A DNA stretch of 64,000 nt from Eggerthellaceae bacterium UBA5808 (GCA_002417975.1 DIDE01000061.1:27340-91339), one strand, 5' to 3'; counted from the first letter of the stretch, positions 17,085-26,508 are shown. Translations and numbers: made by a program. The notes: generated by a model from the sequence alone, not told the origin.

Positions 17085-18326
17085 ATGTTCGAGCTGATCA
17101 AACATAGTTTAGGGATGCGTACAACTCAGTCGATCGCCACGCTCGTCACTGTGGCTCTCACCGTGGCGGTGCTGATGGCACTGGCGTTGACGTCCATTGG
17201 AGTTACGCAAGGTATACAAAAAAGTCAGCAACGCTACGGTGCAGACTTGATGGTGATACCGGCGGACGCCGCCTCGAGTTTGGACGAAACATCCTTTTTG
17301 TTTACTGGCAGTCCCGTGGGTATGTATATGTCTGCATCCGTGCAGGATCAGGTTGCAGCTACCGAAGGTGTGGGTGCTACGACCGCGCAGTTCTTTGGGC
17401 AAACGCTTAACGCCAGCTGTTGTTCGGCATCGTCTCCTTCGCGTTTGATTGGCTACGATGCTCAAAGCGATTGGGTCATAAGTCCGTGGACCGATCTAGC
17501 TAAAGGGCAAAAGCTTGAAGAAGGACAAATCATAATAGGGTCCAATTTAGCAGGGGATTTTCCTAACAAACAAGGTAAGGTGCTGGGGCATCCCGTTACT
17601 GTGGCATCGGTGATGGATCAGACGGGAACCGATTTAGATGGATCGATTCTTATGGATATTGACACCGTGCGTGCTTACACGGCAGCAACTGATAATTTTG
17701 CTGACACATGGGAACGCTACGGCGATCCATCTACGTTGGTGTCGAGTGTAATGGTAAAAGTTGACGATTCCTACGTTGCGGGCACATGTGGTGGATCGCG
17801 TGAAGATGCTATCGCTGCGGTGGCGGAACACCTGTCCCATATAGATGGTGTAAGTGTTATCCAAAGCAGCAAAGTGATTGATCAGGTGCAAGGAAACTTA
17901 ACCTCGATGTTTACCATCATGGCAGGCGCGGCGCTCCTTTTAGCTATCGCATCGATCGTGCAGATATTTACACGCTTTTACACCGTTGCCTGGGATAGGC
18001 GTGCAGAGATTGCATTGTATCGTGCGGTTGGCGCTTCCAAACGTGATATTCGGACACTTATTGGCGGCGAGGCAGCAGTACTTATTGGTGGCGGACTTGT
18101 AGCCGGTTGTGTCTTGGGCGTAGGCATATATCTGCTGGTGCCGTCGCTGTTGGCAAGTAGCGGATCGTTTCCTTATTTGGCGCCTGGACCACTTGCGTGG
18201 GTTGGTGTGATTTTGAGACTAGCTATGTTGTTTGCTGTTGTTGGCATGCTAGCCGTGATAGTTCCTGTTCGTCGTGCAAATCGTATCGATCCATCTGCAG
18301 CAATGCAGATGGGCGACATAGATTGA
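17085..18326 (+). CDS. MacB/FtsX-type ABC transporter permease
   Basis: 413 residues: an N-terminal membrane helix (~15-38), a large extracytoplasmic MacB-PCD-like domain (~40-280), and three C-terminal helices with the FtsX region (IASIVQIFTRFYTVAWDRRAEIALYRAVGASKRDI ending at the coupling helix). This is the topology of mechanotransmission transporters such as MacB and LolCE, which act on substrates outside the membrane. An unusual NASCCSAS cysteine pair lies in the outer domain (~107-114). Its partner ATPase is the next gene, 11 bases downstream. With DUF4418 and the Cys-rich proteins it probably handles a surface-bound ligand or extracts lipoproteins. Confidence 0.88.
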   Translation: MFELIKHSLGMRTTQSIATLVTVALTVAVLMALALTSIGVTQGIQKSQQRYGADLMVIPADAASSLDETSFLFTGSPVGMYMSASVQDQVAATEGVGATTAQFFGQTLNASCCSASSPSRLIGYDAQSDWVISPWTDLAKGQKLEEGQIIIGSNLAGDFPNKQGKVLGHPVTVASVMDQTGTDLDGSILMDIDTVRAYTAATDNFADTWERYGDPSTLVSSVMVKVDDSYVAGTCGGSREDAIAAVAEHLSHIDGVSVIQSSKVIDQVQGNLTSMFTIMAGAALLLAIASIVQIFTRFYTVAWDRRAEIALYRAVGASKRDIRTLIGGEAAVLIGGGLVAGCVLGVGIYLLVPSLLASSGSFPYLAPGPLAWVGVILRLAMLFAVVGMLAVIVPVRRANRIDPSAAMQMGDID

Positions 18327-18337
18327 GAAGGTGCTTC

Positions 18338-19045
18338 ATGCTACTCGAATGTGACAAGGTTAGTAAAACGTACGACGGTCAGACGGTTTTAGTTCGTATA
18401 GATATGCAGGTTAATGCTGGAGAATCCGTTGCGCTTGTCGGCGCATCGGGTGAGGGAAAATCTACGCTTCTTTCCATTGCGGGTTTGCTGTTGGCGCCGA
18501 GCGCGGGACGTGTGACGGTGGATGGAAAAGGCATCGAGCGTCTCAATGATGTGGAACTATCAGCATTGCGTGCTCAGGCGTTTGGCTTTGTATTCCAACA
18601 TAACCAACTTATTGGATCGTTGCGAGCTTTGGACAATGTGCTGGTGCCATCGTGCTTTGCGTATCAAGGTGATTGCCAAAAGCGTGCGTTGGCATTGATG
18701 AAGGAATTCGGTTTAGAGGACCGTCTATGGCACTACCCACATCAGCTTTCGGTAGGACAAAAGCGGCGCGTGGCGTTGGCGCGTGCGATGTTGCTTTCGC
18801 CCAAGATAATCATTGCCGATGAGCCGACTAATGATCTTGATCCAGTAACGGGGCGTGTGGTCATTAATGAACTTTTGAATTATCCGGACAAAAAGCATGC
18901 GGTGATCTACGCCACTCACGATATGGCGATGGCACGTCGTGCGGATCGAATACTCCATTTACATAATGGCAAGATCGAGCAGATTTCCGAAGATCAACTG
19001 GCCCATGTGTTTGAGTGTGAAGAAAAGGAGGAGGCCGGAGCATGA
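18338..19045 (+). CDS. ABC transporter ATP-binding protein, LolD/MacB type
   Basis: 235 residues: Walker A GASGEGKST (~35-43), Q-loop FVFQHNQ (~85), signature LSVGQKRR (~138; Val in place of the usual second Gly), Walker B IIIADEPT and switch His in ATHD. It pairs with the FtsX-like permease just upstream. I chose the ATG at 18338, which begins the standard MLLECDKVSKTYDG strand; a longer frame upstream only overlaps the permease gene. Its stop overlaps the next start (ATGA). Confidence 0.9.
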   Translation: MLLECDKVSKTYDGQTVLVRIDMQVNAGESVALVGASGEGKSTLLSIAGLLLAPSAGRVTVDGKGIERLNDVELSALRAQAFGFVFQHNQLIGSLRALDNVLVPSCFAYQGDCQKRALALMKEFGLEDRLWHYPHQLSVGQKRRVALARAMLLSPKIIIADEPTNDLDPVTGRVVINELLNYPDKKHAVIYATHDMAMARRADRILHLHNGKIEQISEDQLAHVFECEEKEEAGA

Positions 19046-19776
19046 TTGATATTCGTAATGTGACCAAGCGCTATGGCAAGTTCACCGCAATTCATGACAT
19101 TAGTCTTAAAGCTGATGATTCCAGCGTGTATGGTTTGGTTGGATACAACGGGGCGGGCAAGACAACCTTACTTAAAACCGTTGCAGGAGTATATTTACCC
19201 GACGAAGGCGAAGTACTTGTGGACGGAACGAGTGCACATGTCGGGCGTACACCCGAGAGAACACCGTTTATTGTGGCTGATGAACCGTTCTTTTTGCCGC
19301 AAGCAACGCCGGATTCTATGCGCAGCTTTTATGCGGGATATTATCCTGATTGGTCGGATGCTACCTACGAGAATCTTATGAAACTGTTTGGGCTTGATAG
19401 GCGTGCGCGCATATCGGGATATTCAAAAGGAATGCAGCGCCAGACGGCTATATTGCTTGGTTTGTCGACCGGCGCAAAGTCGTTGTTGCTGGATGAAAGT
19501 TTTGATGGACTCGATTTATCCAAGCGTATTTTACTCAAACGGTTGCTGCGTAAATATGCAGAAGTACGCGGTGCCGCGGTGATTTTGTCATCGCATAATC
19601 TGCGCGAATTAGAAGATGTGGCCGATCGCATCGGTATGATCGAAGATCGGCAATTGGTTTTTGACGAGACCGTCGATGATCTTCATGCAAACAATCCAGG
19701 TCGCACGCTCGAGCAAATATTCCTCGACGAAAGAGAGGTGGGCGACCTTGACATCGACTCGATTTTCATCTGGTAA
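19042..19776 (+). CDS. ABC transporter ATP-binding protein, YtrB/EcsA type
   Basis: 244 residues: Walker A GYNGAGKTT (~34-42), signature YSKGMQRQ (~127), Walker B LLLDESFDGLD, switch His SSHNLREL. The degenerate signature (SKGM) is usual for YtrB/CcmA-like ATPases of ABC-2-type systems. The 3' end overlaps the start of the large permease gene at 19748, its presumed partner. The genes before and after overlap by a few bases, so the two ABC systems are co-expressed. Confidence 0.9.
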   Translation: MIDIRNVTKRYGKFTAIHDISLKADDSSVYGLVGYNGAGKTTLLKTVAGVYLPDEGEVLVDGTSAHVGRTPERTPFIVADEPFFLPQATPDSMRSFYAGYYPDWSDATYENLMKLFGLDRRARISGYSKGMQRQTAILLGLSTGAKSLLLDESFDGLDLSKRILLKRLLRKYAEVRGAAVILSSHNLRELEDVADRIGMIEDRQLVFDETVDDLHANNPGRTLEQIFLDEREVGDLDIDSIFIW

Positions 19777-22291
19777 ACGTAAGCGCGGTGGGCTTTCGAA
19801 GCCGCAAGATATAGAAGCAGAAGAAGAGCTTTGCGAACAAGATGCTACTACGGCGAAAGAGGAGAAGCCTGCTGCTGCGTCAGGGACTGCACGTAAAAGC
19901 GGATCGCCGGTTGCGTCTGTTACAAATAAGAAATCTGTCTCTAGCTTAAGCGGTAAGACTTCCAAGAAAGCTGCCGCAAAACTAACCAAGACTTCCAAGA
20001 AACTTACCAGTGTTCCCAAGGCGGTGCAGCCCGCACCTCGGCGTAAAGGGACGCGTAGCAATTCATCGCTTACAAGGCACGATTTTGGTGTGGCGTTTCG
20101 CATGGTGCTGCCTGTACTGATTGCAGCGTTGGCTGTGTTTATCGTCTTAATGCCGGTATCCACTGCAGCTATTCCTGATACGTCAGTTTTTAACTTGGAC
20201 TATACACACGACCAGCTTAAATGGCGTTTTTGGGCGACCGATATGTTATATCCGGTTTACGCTTGTACAGTGTTGTTCGGCATAGTACTTGGTGTACGTA
20301 GTTTTAGCTTCCTGTTGGTAAAATGCCAGACGACAACCTTTTTAAGTTTGCCACTTAGTCGCCTAACACTTTTTTCAACGCGTGCTGCTGCATGTTTACT
20401 GTCGTTGATCGTTGGCATTGGTGTGCCATTGGCGATTTCGCTGGCGGTAAATGTTGCAGCGCTGGGTGTGTGGCCAGGAATCTTTGGTGATTTTTTCTAT
20501 GTGTTCGCTGGGCTCGTACTAACGGGCGCGGTGGCTTGCATCGCAAGTATTTTGTGCTGCACGTTGGCGGGTACCGTAGTGGAAGCATGCGCATTTACGA
20601 TAGCGTTACTTGGAGTAGTGAGCGTCGGCGCTTGGGGATTAAATGCGCTGATGGATTACTTGCTCGTAGGCAATGCATTTGGAGAATTTTTATACAACGG
20701 CACTACCTCAGTTGCGCCAACGCTTTTGGAATCGACCGAATCGTTTAATCCGCTGCTGTTCTTCTTGGGACAGGCGTCTGCCCATTCGACCTTTATGGTT
20801 CAGCATCCCGTGTATTATCCAACGGATGGTAATTGGGCGTTCCTTGGTGCGTGGCTGCTCGTTTTGCTCGTGGTTGCAGCGCTGAGTGCGTATGCGCTTA
20901 TTCGTCGCAAAGGCGAACGTGCAGGTGTTGCGGGGCTGTGCATACCCATGACTTTTTTGGTGGGGCTGGTTGTAGGATTGGCAGCATTTGGTGCTACGTT
21001 TACCGCGTTAGCGCAGGTAAATGTCGTTGCCGCATGTGTGGCTGCCTTCGGAGCATTTTTGGTAGTGTCGGCGATTTTATTCCGCGGGCCACTTAAAGGT
21101 GTGACGCATCTGCGTACAACGCTTGGTGTAATGGGCGCAGAAGCGTGTTGCTTGGGTGCAGCGGTAGCTATTGTAGCAACGGGTGGATTGGGCTATAGCT
21201 CGTATGTTCCCAATGATGATCAAGTTGCTTCTGTAGATGTGAGCTATGCGGGATCTCCTGACTATTTAGCGGTAAAGTTTGATTCTGCCTCGTCGGGGGC
21301 TGGATCGTACTACTATTCTGCGACGTATTCGCTTGACGATGCGACAAGCATTCATACAGTAACGGACGTCCATGGGCAGTTGGTACGTACGGGAAAAGCT
21401 ACGTGGAAACGTGACGCTAAAGATTTTGGCAACACCGTGGTTCCTTACGACGTTAAGATTAGCTACACCATGAAAGATGGATCGCAGGCAGTGCGCTACT
21501 TTGATTGCGCCACCTACGACGAACTCTATGCGTTAACGGGTTTGGATGACTCCAGCACCGTTAAAGAACTTGAGCGTGCGAGCGTGTCGAGCGATATAAG
21601 TAATGTAACGAGCGATCAGGCTTCGGCGTTGAACTATTCCAGCGCTCATCAGGCGTATCTTAATGGCACCGTATACTTGAGCGACCCATATTATGCATCG
21701 TCAGTTAAGTTGTCATGTACGGCCGAGGCGCGGACGCAGTTATTGGCGGCGTTGGCCGAAGATGCGGCGAACCAAACGCGCGAAGATCGCTATCACCCAT
21801 CGGGTGTTGCACGTGGCGTACTCATGTTTACGCAGGCAGGGGATACGGATGCACAGAGTTTTTCGTATTCGCTCTCGAACAATGTGATCTATTTGACTGA
21901 TCAATACACGCATACGCTCAAATGGATGGAAGACAATGGCGTTGCAAAGTATTTGTCGTCTGCTGATTCTTCGGTCATCGAAAGTCTGACTTTCCAGCGC
22001 TACGATCCCTATTCGGGTATGAATGCGGTGAAGTCGCCCGAGAGTGTGCTATTTAAGGGATACCGGATGTCCAACAATTCTCACTATATTGTTACGCAAG
22101 ATTTCGGGACCAAATATTCTACGAACGATGCAAGCGAACTTGCCCAAATTGTGCCGCACTTGCGCAACACATACTTTATGAACACGGGCGGATATTTGGT
22201 GTGTGCAAAATTGGGCGGCGTGAATTCGTATGCGTACTTTTTCTTGCCTGACACTGATGTGCCTGAGTGGCTGTTGCGTGTGGCTGGATAG
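19748..22291 (+). CDS. Large ABC-2-type permease with N-terminal basic tail and C-terminal extracytoplasmic domain
   Basis: About 847 residues from a TTG start preceded by AGAGAGGTGG. Residues ~1-110 are a hydrophilic Lys/Ser/Ala-rich cytoplasmic extension (KTSKKAAAKLTKTSKKL). Residues ~120-490 contain ten or more hydrophobic segments, as in YtrC/D or DUF6449-type permeases. Residues ~500-847 form a non-membrane domain rich in Tyr, Ser and Asp (YAGSPDYLAVKFDSASSG, LKWMEDNGVAKYL, PDTDVPEWLLRVAG), probably outside the cell. Its ATPase is the overlapping upstream gene. Substrate unknown. Starts further upstream in this frame lie inside the ATPase gene and are less likely. Confidence 0.75.
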   Translation: MTSTRFSSGKRKRGGLSKPQDIEAEEELCEQDATTAKEEKPAAASGTARKSGSPVASVTNKKSVSSLSGKTSKKAAAKLTKTSKKLTSVPKAVQPAPRRKGTRSNSSLTRHDFGVAFRMVLPVLIAALAVFIVLMPVSTAAIPDTSVFNLDYTHDQLKWRFWATDMLYPVYACTVLFGIVLGVRSFSFLLVKCQTTTFLSLPLSRLTLFSTRAAACLLSLIVGIGVPLAISLAVNVAALGVWPGIFGDFFYVFAGLVLTGAVACIASILCCTLAGTVVEACAFTIALLGVVSVGAWGLNALMDYLLVGNAFGEFLYNGTTSVAPTLLESTESFNPLLFFLGQASAHSTFMVQHPVYYPTDGNWAFLGAWLLVLLVVAALSAYALIRRKGERAGVAGLCIPMTFLVGLVVGLAAFGATFTALAQVNVVAACVAAFGAFLVVSAILFRGPLKGVTHLRTTLGVMGAEACCLGAAVAIVATGGLGYSSYVPNDDQVASVDVSYAGSPDYLAVKFDSASSGAGSYYYSATYSLDDATSIHTVTDVHGQLVRTGKATWKRDAKDFGNTVVPYDVKISYTMKDGSQAVRYFDCATYDELYALTGLDDSSTVKELERASVSSDISNVTSDQASALNYSSAHQAYLNGTVYLSDPYYASSVKLSCTAEARTQLLAALAEDAANQTREDRYHPSGVARGVLMFTQAGDTDAQSFSYSLSNNVIYLTDQYTHTLKWMEDNGVAKYLSSADSSVIESLTFQRYDPYSGMNAVKSPESVLFKGYRMSNNSHYIVTQDFGTKYSTNDASELAQIVPHLRNTYFMNTGGYLVCAKLGGVNSYAYFFLPDTDVPEWLLRVAG

Positions 22292-22300
22292 AGGCAGACG

Positions 22301-23287
22301 ATGATTATAGACGAGAACATGAGTATAGATGCACGTGACAGCGTATGTGACAGCGTATGTGACAACGTAGGGAAAAGCCGTTGTCGGTTGGCTGGCGTTT
22401 GCATTGTGATCGCGGTTGCACTGTGTGTCTTGTGCAGCACGCTGTGCTGCGCGGGGTGCGGCGTTGCGACAGGAAAAGTGAGCGACGCGTCCCCTACCTG
22501 CGTTGATGCGCAGGTTACAAGTGGAAGCGATCTAACGGAGTCGGGTCAGTATGCAGAGGTCCGTTTAAAATTTGATGCACCAGTGAGCGCGGACAATGAT
22601 GTGTCGAGTGATTTTACGGTAAGGCTTAACGATGCGCCGATTGATACAAAAACTATTGTTGAGTCAGCGCGCGTTGATAACGGAGACGTGGTAGTTCGTT
22701 TGCAGCCGAGCGATGCTGCTTCGGGTAAAGATTCGTCCGTATATTTTGCGCTCTATCAGGGGCAGCTTTCCGTTTGTGCATCCGACGCATCGGGTGCGTT
22801 GCCTCATGTGCTAGCTGCTAACGGTGAGCAAGGGTCGAGTGCGGTATGTGCGCGCATGAATCAGCGCGTGAGCTTTACGGTTCCATCAGGTGTAGCAATT
22901 TCGGTGGTAGAACGTGTTCCTGGCGATGCGGCGAGTGGAACGTGCGCATGTACGGTGTGCAAGGTCGACCAATTTGCTCAGTTGCGTTGTGTTATGTGGT
23001 TGGGATTATCAACGAATGGTGATGTGCCGTGTAATGAATATGGTATGGCGGATTATGGTGCCGACGACATGGAAAATGGCACGCTGACGTTTAAACATAA
23101 CCATTTATTTATGCGTGATACACAACGTGAATGTGCAACTGACCTGGCTCAAGTTATTCAAAATGCATGGCCGGATACGGTAACCGCAACATCTTCGGGA
23201 GATACGATCACGCTGACGGCAACGCATGCGGTGGATGGCGAAGTGCTAATGCCCGTTATATTCGAAGGGCGGTATGCCGATGAATAA
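22301..23287 (+). CDS. Membrane-anchored or lipoprotein-like secreted protein with HxH motif
   Basis: 328 residues. A hydrophobic stretch (VCIVIAVALCVLCSTLCCAGCG, ~33-54) is either a signal anchor or a lipoprotein signal; the box before Cys (CAGC) is imperfect. The exported part has an N-terminal beta domain (AEVRLKFDAPVS ... VVVRLQPSDAAS ... FALYQGQLSVCAS), a Cys cluster (GTCACTVCKV) and a C-terminal domain with FKHNHLFMRDT and VLMPVIFEGRY. Order and spacing match the secreted protein at 8143-9039, including HxH. It sits between the ABC-2 permease and the FecCD permease, overlapping the latter by 14 bases, so it probably presents a ligand to one of these transporters. No named family recognised. 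Confidence 0.72.
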   Translation: MIIDENMSIDARDSVCDSVCDNVGKSRCRLAGVCIVIAVALCVLCSTLCCAGCGVATGKVSDASPTCVDAQVTSGSDLTESGQYAEVRLKFDAPVSADNDVSSDFTVRLNDAPIDTKTIVESARVDNGDVVVRLQPSDAASGKDSSVYFALYQGQLSVCASDASGALPHVLAANGEQGSSAVCARMNQRVSFTVPSGVAISVVERVPGDAASGTCACTVCKVDQFAQLRCVMWLGLSTNGDVPCNEYGMADYGADDMENGTLTFKHNHLFMRDTQRECATDLAQVIQNAWPDTVTATSSGDTITLTATHAVDGEVLMPVIFEGRYADE

Positions 23288-24326
23288 ACGGAGCGACAAG
23301 CAGATCGGCACTACGTCGTCTTGTTCGCGTAGTCGTCGAGGACGTAGCATTGCAATCATTGTCGGGTTGGCAGTGATTTTAGTCGTGGTGTTTTTGCTTT
23401 CGGTGAGCATAGGTCGCTATGGGATAGATTTGGGCGATCTTGCGGCAAGCCTTGGCGATAGTGAATGCGATGGGACATCGTTTAATGTGCTGTTTCATCT
23501 GCGCGGCCCTCGCGTGGTGGCTGCCGCAGCTATTGGTGCGATGCTTGCTTGTGCTGGCTGTGCCTATCAGGGATTATTCCGCAATCCGTTGGTATCACCA
23601 GATTTACTGGGTGCATCGGCTGGTGCATGTTTTGGCGCAGCTCTGGGCATATTGATGGGGCTGAGCGGATTTGGCATGCAAGTACTAGCGTTTGCGAGTG
23701 GCGTTGCGGCAGTTTCGCTGGCGTACGGGCTTTCTAAAAAATTGTCGAAAGCTATGAGCGGGGTACTGGTATTAGTACTGTGTGGCTTGGTTATTCAGAA
23801 TTTGTTTACGGCGTTTACCTCTGCAATTAAGTTTATGGCAGACCCGAATTCTCAATTGCCCGAGATTACGTTTTGGCTGATGGGAGGATTGGCAAACGTT
23901 CGCGAGGATGATTTGCTGTGGTTGGCGGTGCCTCTTGTAATTGGCTGCGGCGGAATGTTTGCCATGCGCTGGCGACTCAATGTGATGAGCTGCGGTGACG
24001 AGGAAGCGGCATCGTTGGGCGTGAATGTTAAGCGGACGCGGCTTGTTGTGGTGGCGTGTGCCACGTTGGCAACATCTGCAGCTGTATCTGTTGCTGGCAT
24101 GGTGGGATGGGTCGGATTGATTATTCCTCATTTGGCGCGATTTTTGGTAGGACCTGACAATAGGTTTTTGGTTCCCGCGTCGTTTTTGCTCGGAGGATCA
24201 TTTTTAGTTTTGGTAGATGACGTGTGCCGAAGTGTGTATACCACCGAGATCCCGCTTTCTATTTTGACGGCCATTATAGGTGCGCCCTTGTTTGTGTATC
24301 TGATTTATCACTCAAGGAGGCTTTAA
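23274..24326 (+). CDS. FecCD/BtuC-type ABC transporter permease
   Basis: 350 residues with about nine to ten membrane segments and FecCD-family signatures: LRGPRVVAAAAIGAMLACAGCAYQGLFRNPLVSPDLLGASAG (from residue ~77), NVREDDLLWL, and GMVGWVGLIIPHLARFLVGPDNR near residue ~275. The family imports ferric siderophores, haem or cobalamin. Its ATPase follows 1 base later and its binding lipoprotein after that, giving a complete importer. The start is ATG 23274 or 23280; both overlap the preceding gene. Confidence 0.92.
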   Translation: MPMNKRSDKQIGTTSSCSRSRRGRSIAIIVGLAVILVVVFLLSVSIGRYGIDLGDLAASLGDSECDGTSFNVLFHLRGPRVVAAAAIGAMLACAGCAYQGLFRNPLVSPDLLGASAGACFGAALGILMGLSGFGMQVLAFASGVAAVSLAYGLSKKLSKAMSGVLVLVLCGLVIQNLFTAFTSAIKFMADPNSQLPEITFWLMGGLANVREDDLLWLAVPLVIGCGGMFAMRWRLNVMSCGDEEAASLGVNVKRTRLVVVACATLATSAAVSVAGMVGWVGLIIPHLARFLVGPDNRFLVPASFLLGGSFLVLVDDVCRSVYTTEIPLSILTAIIGAPLFVYLIYHSRRL

Positions 24327-24327
24327 C

Positions 24328-25293
24328 ATGCCTACCATTGATGCGTTTAAAAAACCAGTTTTGAATGTTAACCATTTAGCCTGCGGATACGATGGACGTG
24401 CCGTTGTTACAGACGTCACGTTTAGCGTACAGGCGGGCGAAGTGCTGACCATCTTGGGCCCTAATGGTGTTGGCAAAACGACGCTGTTCAAAACGCTGCT
24501 GGGATTTATGCCTGCGCTATCGGGTGAGATGAGACTCTGCGGCGAGGATGTGTCCGATTGGACGCGTAAACGATTTGCTTCGGTAGTTGCGTATATTCCG
24601 CAGCAGCATAATCCTGCGTTTCCGTTTAGCGTGTCCGAGTTTGTGCTGATGGGACGGACGCCTTCGATAGGGACACTGTCGACGCCCGATGCTCACGATG
24701 CACAGATTGCGCATGAAGCGTTAGTACGATTAGGAATTGAATCGTTGAGCGAGCGTGATTATACGTCGCTTTCGGGTGGCGAACGGCAGATGGTACTTAT
24801 TGCGCGTGCTCTTGCGCAACAGCCGCAGGTGTTAGTGATGGACGAACCGTGTGCCAGCTTGGACTATGGCAATCAGGTTCGTTTGCTTGAACAGGTGATT
24901 GATCTAACACATGACGGATTGTCTGTAGTGATGACGACACATGATCCAAACCATGCATTTATGGTGGGCGGCAAGGTTTTTTGTATGGGGCGATCGGAGC
25001 ATTTTACCTACGGTGCGGTGAGTGACGTTTTGAATGAACGTACGTTGCAAGATTTGTATGGCGTCGAAGTGGGCATTGCTCCGGCTACGGCTTCGGATGG
25101 AACCGTGGTGAATGGCTGTATCCCGTTTTTGGGGAGCGCCGCACGCAGGGAAGCTGGACGTGGAAGTGTAGTTGAGGCTACAAGCGTGTCGCCGAATGTG
25201 CATACGGCGATTGCTACAGATAAGTCGAATGCTGTAGATAAGTCGAATGCTACAGATAAGCCGAATGATCGTCGATTTCGAAAGGCTCTGTAA
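24328..25293 (+). CDS. FecE/BtuD-type ABC transporter ATP-binding protein
   Basis: 321 residues: Walker A GPNGVGKTT (~44-52), Q-loop YIPQQHNP, signature LSGGERQ (~149-155), Walker B VLVMDEP (~170-176), switch His in TTHD. This is the cytoplasmic ATPase of the siderophore/haem/cobalamin importer formed with the flanking permease and lipoprotein genes. The last ~65 residues extend beyond the usual family length and carry three near-identical hexapeptides (ATDKSN, AVDKSN, ATDKPN), a recent repeat expansion. AAGGAGG precedes the ATG. Confidence 0.92.
   Translation: MPTIDAFKKPVLNVNHLACGYDGRAVVTDVTFSVQAGEVLTILGPNGVGKTTLFKTLLGFMPALSGEMRLCGEDVSDWTRKRFASVVAYIPQQHNPAFPFSVSEFVLMGRTPSIGTLSTPDAHDAQIAHEALVRLGIESLSERDYTSLSGGERQMVLIARALAQQPQVLVMDEPCASLDYGNQVRLLEQVIDLTHDGLSVVMTTHDPNHAFMVGGKVFCMGRSEHFTYGAVSDVLNERTLQDLYGVEVGIAPATASDGTVVNGCIPFLGSAARREAGRGSVVEATSVSPNVHTAIATDKSNAVDKSNATDKPNDRRFRKAL
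25213..25266 (+). repeat. Three tandem 18-bp repeats inside the ATPase gene
   Basis: Units at 25213, 25231 and 25249 of the form GCTACAGATAAGTCGAAT differ at 1-2 bases each. In frame, they encode Ala-Thr/Val-Asp-Lys-Ser/Pro-Asn in the variable C-terminal tail, so copy-number change would not disrupt the frame. Confidence 0.85.
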
Positions 25294-26483
25294 TGGACAA
25301 CAATAAACACTATGCCATTCAATCGATGACGCGCCGGCAGTTTGCGCGCGCGACAACAAAAGGTCTTGCGGTTTGTATAGGCGCTGTTGCAAGTGGTGGT
25401 GCGTTGCAGTTGCTTTCGGGATGCACGCTCAAGCCTGGCAAACATGGGGAATTGCGTCATGTGGACGATATGCTGGGGCGCGATGTGTCGGTACCTGTTC
25501 GCGTTGATACCGTGTTCTGCTCTAATCCTATTGGCACGGTTGATCTGTATATTCTTGCGCCTGAACATCTTTCGGGATGGAATTTTAGGCCATCGGGCGA
25601 CAATAAAAAATATATCAAAGACGAATACATGGCGTTGTCTTCGTTAGGCGTGTGGATGGGTGCTGGCACAACGCCAAATGACGAGGAGATTGTTAAGCAG
25701 AATCCTGATGTGATCTTGTGCTATTGGACTGCTGATGATGTTGGGTATGAGATGGCGGAAAACGTGCAGGATGAAACAGGTGTTGGCACGCTGGCTATCG
25801 ATTACGATTTGCGATCGGCTCCAGACATGTTCCGCTATGTTGCATCGTTACTCGGAGTAGAGGAGCGAGGCGAGACTATCGCGTCGTTCTGCGAGCAGAA
25901 GCTTGCTCGTATTAGTGCGATTGCGGCAACAATTCCTGAGGCGGAACGCAAATCAATTTATTTGGCTCAGGGAGAAGGCGGACTTTCTACTGATCCGGTG
26001 GGATCGATGCATGTGACCGATGCACTGGAATTAATTGGTGTGCGCAACGTTGCCGATTTGCCTGGTACGCAGGGCAAAGGTATGGGTATGCCAACGGTGA
26101 ATCTGGAACAGATTATCAACTGGAAACCCGATGCGGTGTTGGCGAGCGAATACAGCATGAGTGATGCAGAGAGTTCGGATCTTTACGATGAAATATTGAC
26201 GGACGCTAATTGGCGCAATGTTCCCTGCGTAAAAAGTGGTGCGGTGTATCGTATTCCGCAGTCGCCATTTTCGTGGTTTGGGCGTCCGCCATCGGTTATG
26301 CGTGTGTTGGGATGCTTGTGGCTGCTTAAGATTCTCTACCCTGAATACACCCAAGACGTAAACATGGTGCAGGAAACGCGCGAGACATATGACCTGTTCT
26401 ACGATATCCAACTGACGCAGACGCAATTGAACAATATCCTGACTACGGCGGGCATTGATCCCGAGACTGGGCAGGTGAAGTAA
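25293..26483 (+). CDS. Substrate-binding lipoprotein of the FecCD-type importer
   Basis: 396 residues. The N-terminus has a twin-arginine motif (MTRRQFARATTKG), a hydrophobic stretch and a lipobox LLSGC (Cys ~44), so it is a Tat-exported lipoprotein. The body is of the periplasmic-binding-protein 2 / BtuF-FepB type: VDTVFCSNPIGTVDLYILAPEHLSGWN, NPDVILCYWTADD, LEQIINWKPDAVLASEY and a WFGRPPSVMRVLGCLWL block. Related proteins with that ending bind iron complexes or corrinoids; which one here cannot be told. The TAATG overlap with the ATPase gene shows coupling. It is the last gene of the operon, converging with the minus-strand gene 25 bases away. Confidence 0.9.
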   Translation: MDNNKHYAIQSMTRRQFARATTKGLAVCIGAVASGGALQLLSGCTLKPGKHGELRHVDDMLGRDVSVPVRVDTVFCSNPIGTVDLYILAPEHLSGWNFRPSGDNKKYIKDEYMALSSLGVWMGAGTTPNDEEIVKQNPDVILCYWTADDVGYEMAENVQDETGVGTLAIDYDLRSAPDMFRYVASLLGVEERGETIASFCEQKLARISAIAATIPEAERKSIYLAQGEGGLSTDPVGSMHVTDALELIGVRNVADLPGTQGKGMGMPTVNLEQIINWKPDAVLASEYSMSDAESSDLYDEILTDANWRNVPCVKSGAVYRIPQSPFSWFGRPPSVMRVLGCLWLLKILYPEYTQDVNMVQETRETYDLFYDIQLTQTQLNNILTTAGIDPETGQVK

Positions 26484-26508
26484 GGGAATGGCGTGCAGCT
26501 AGAAAGGC

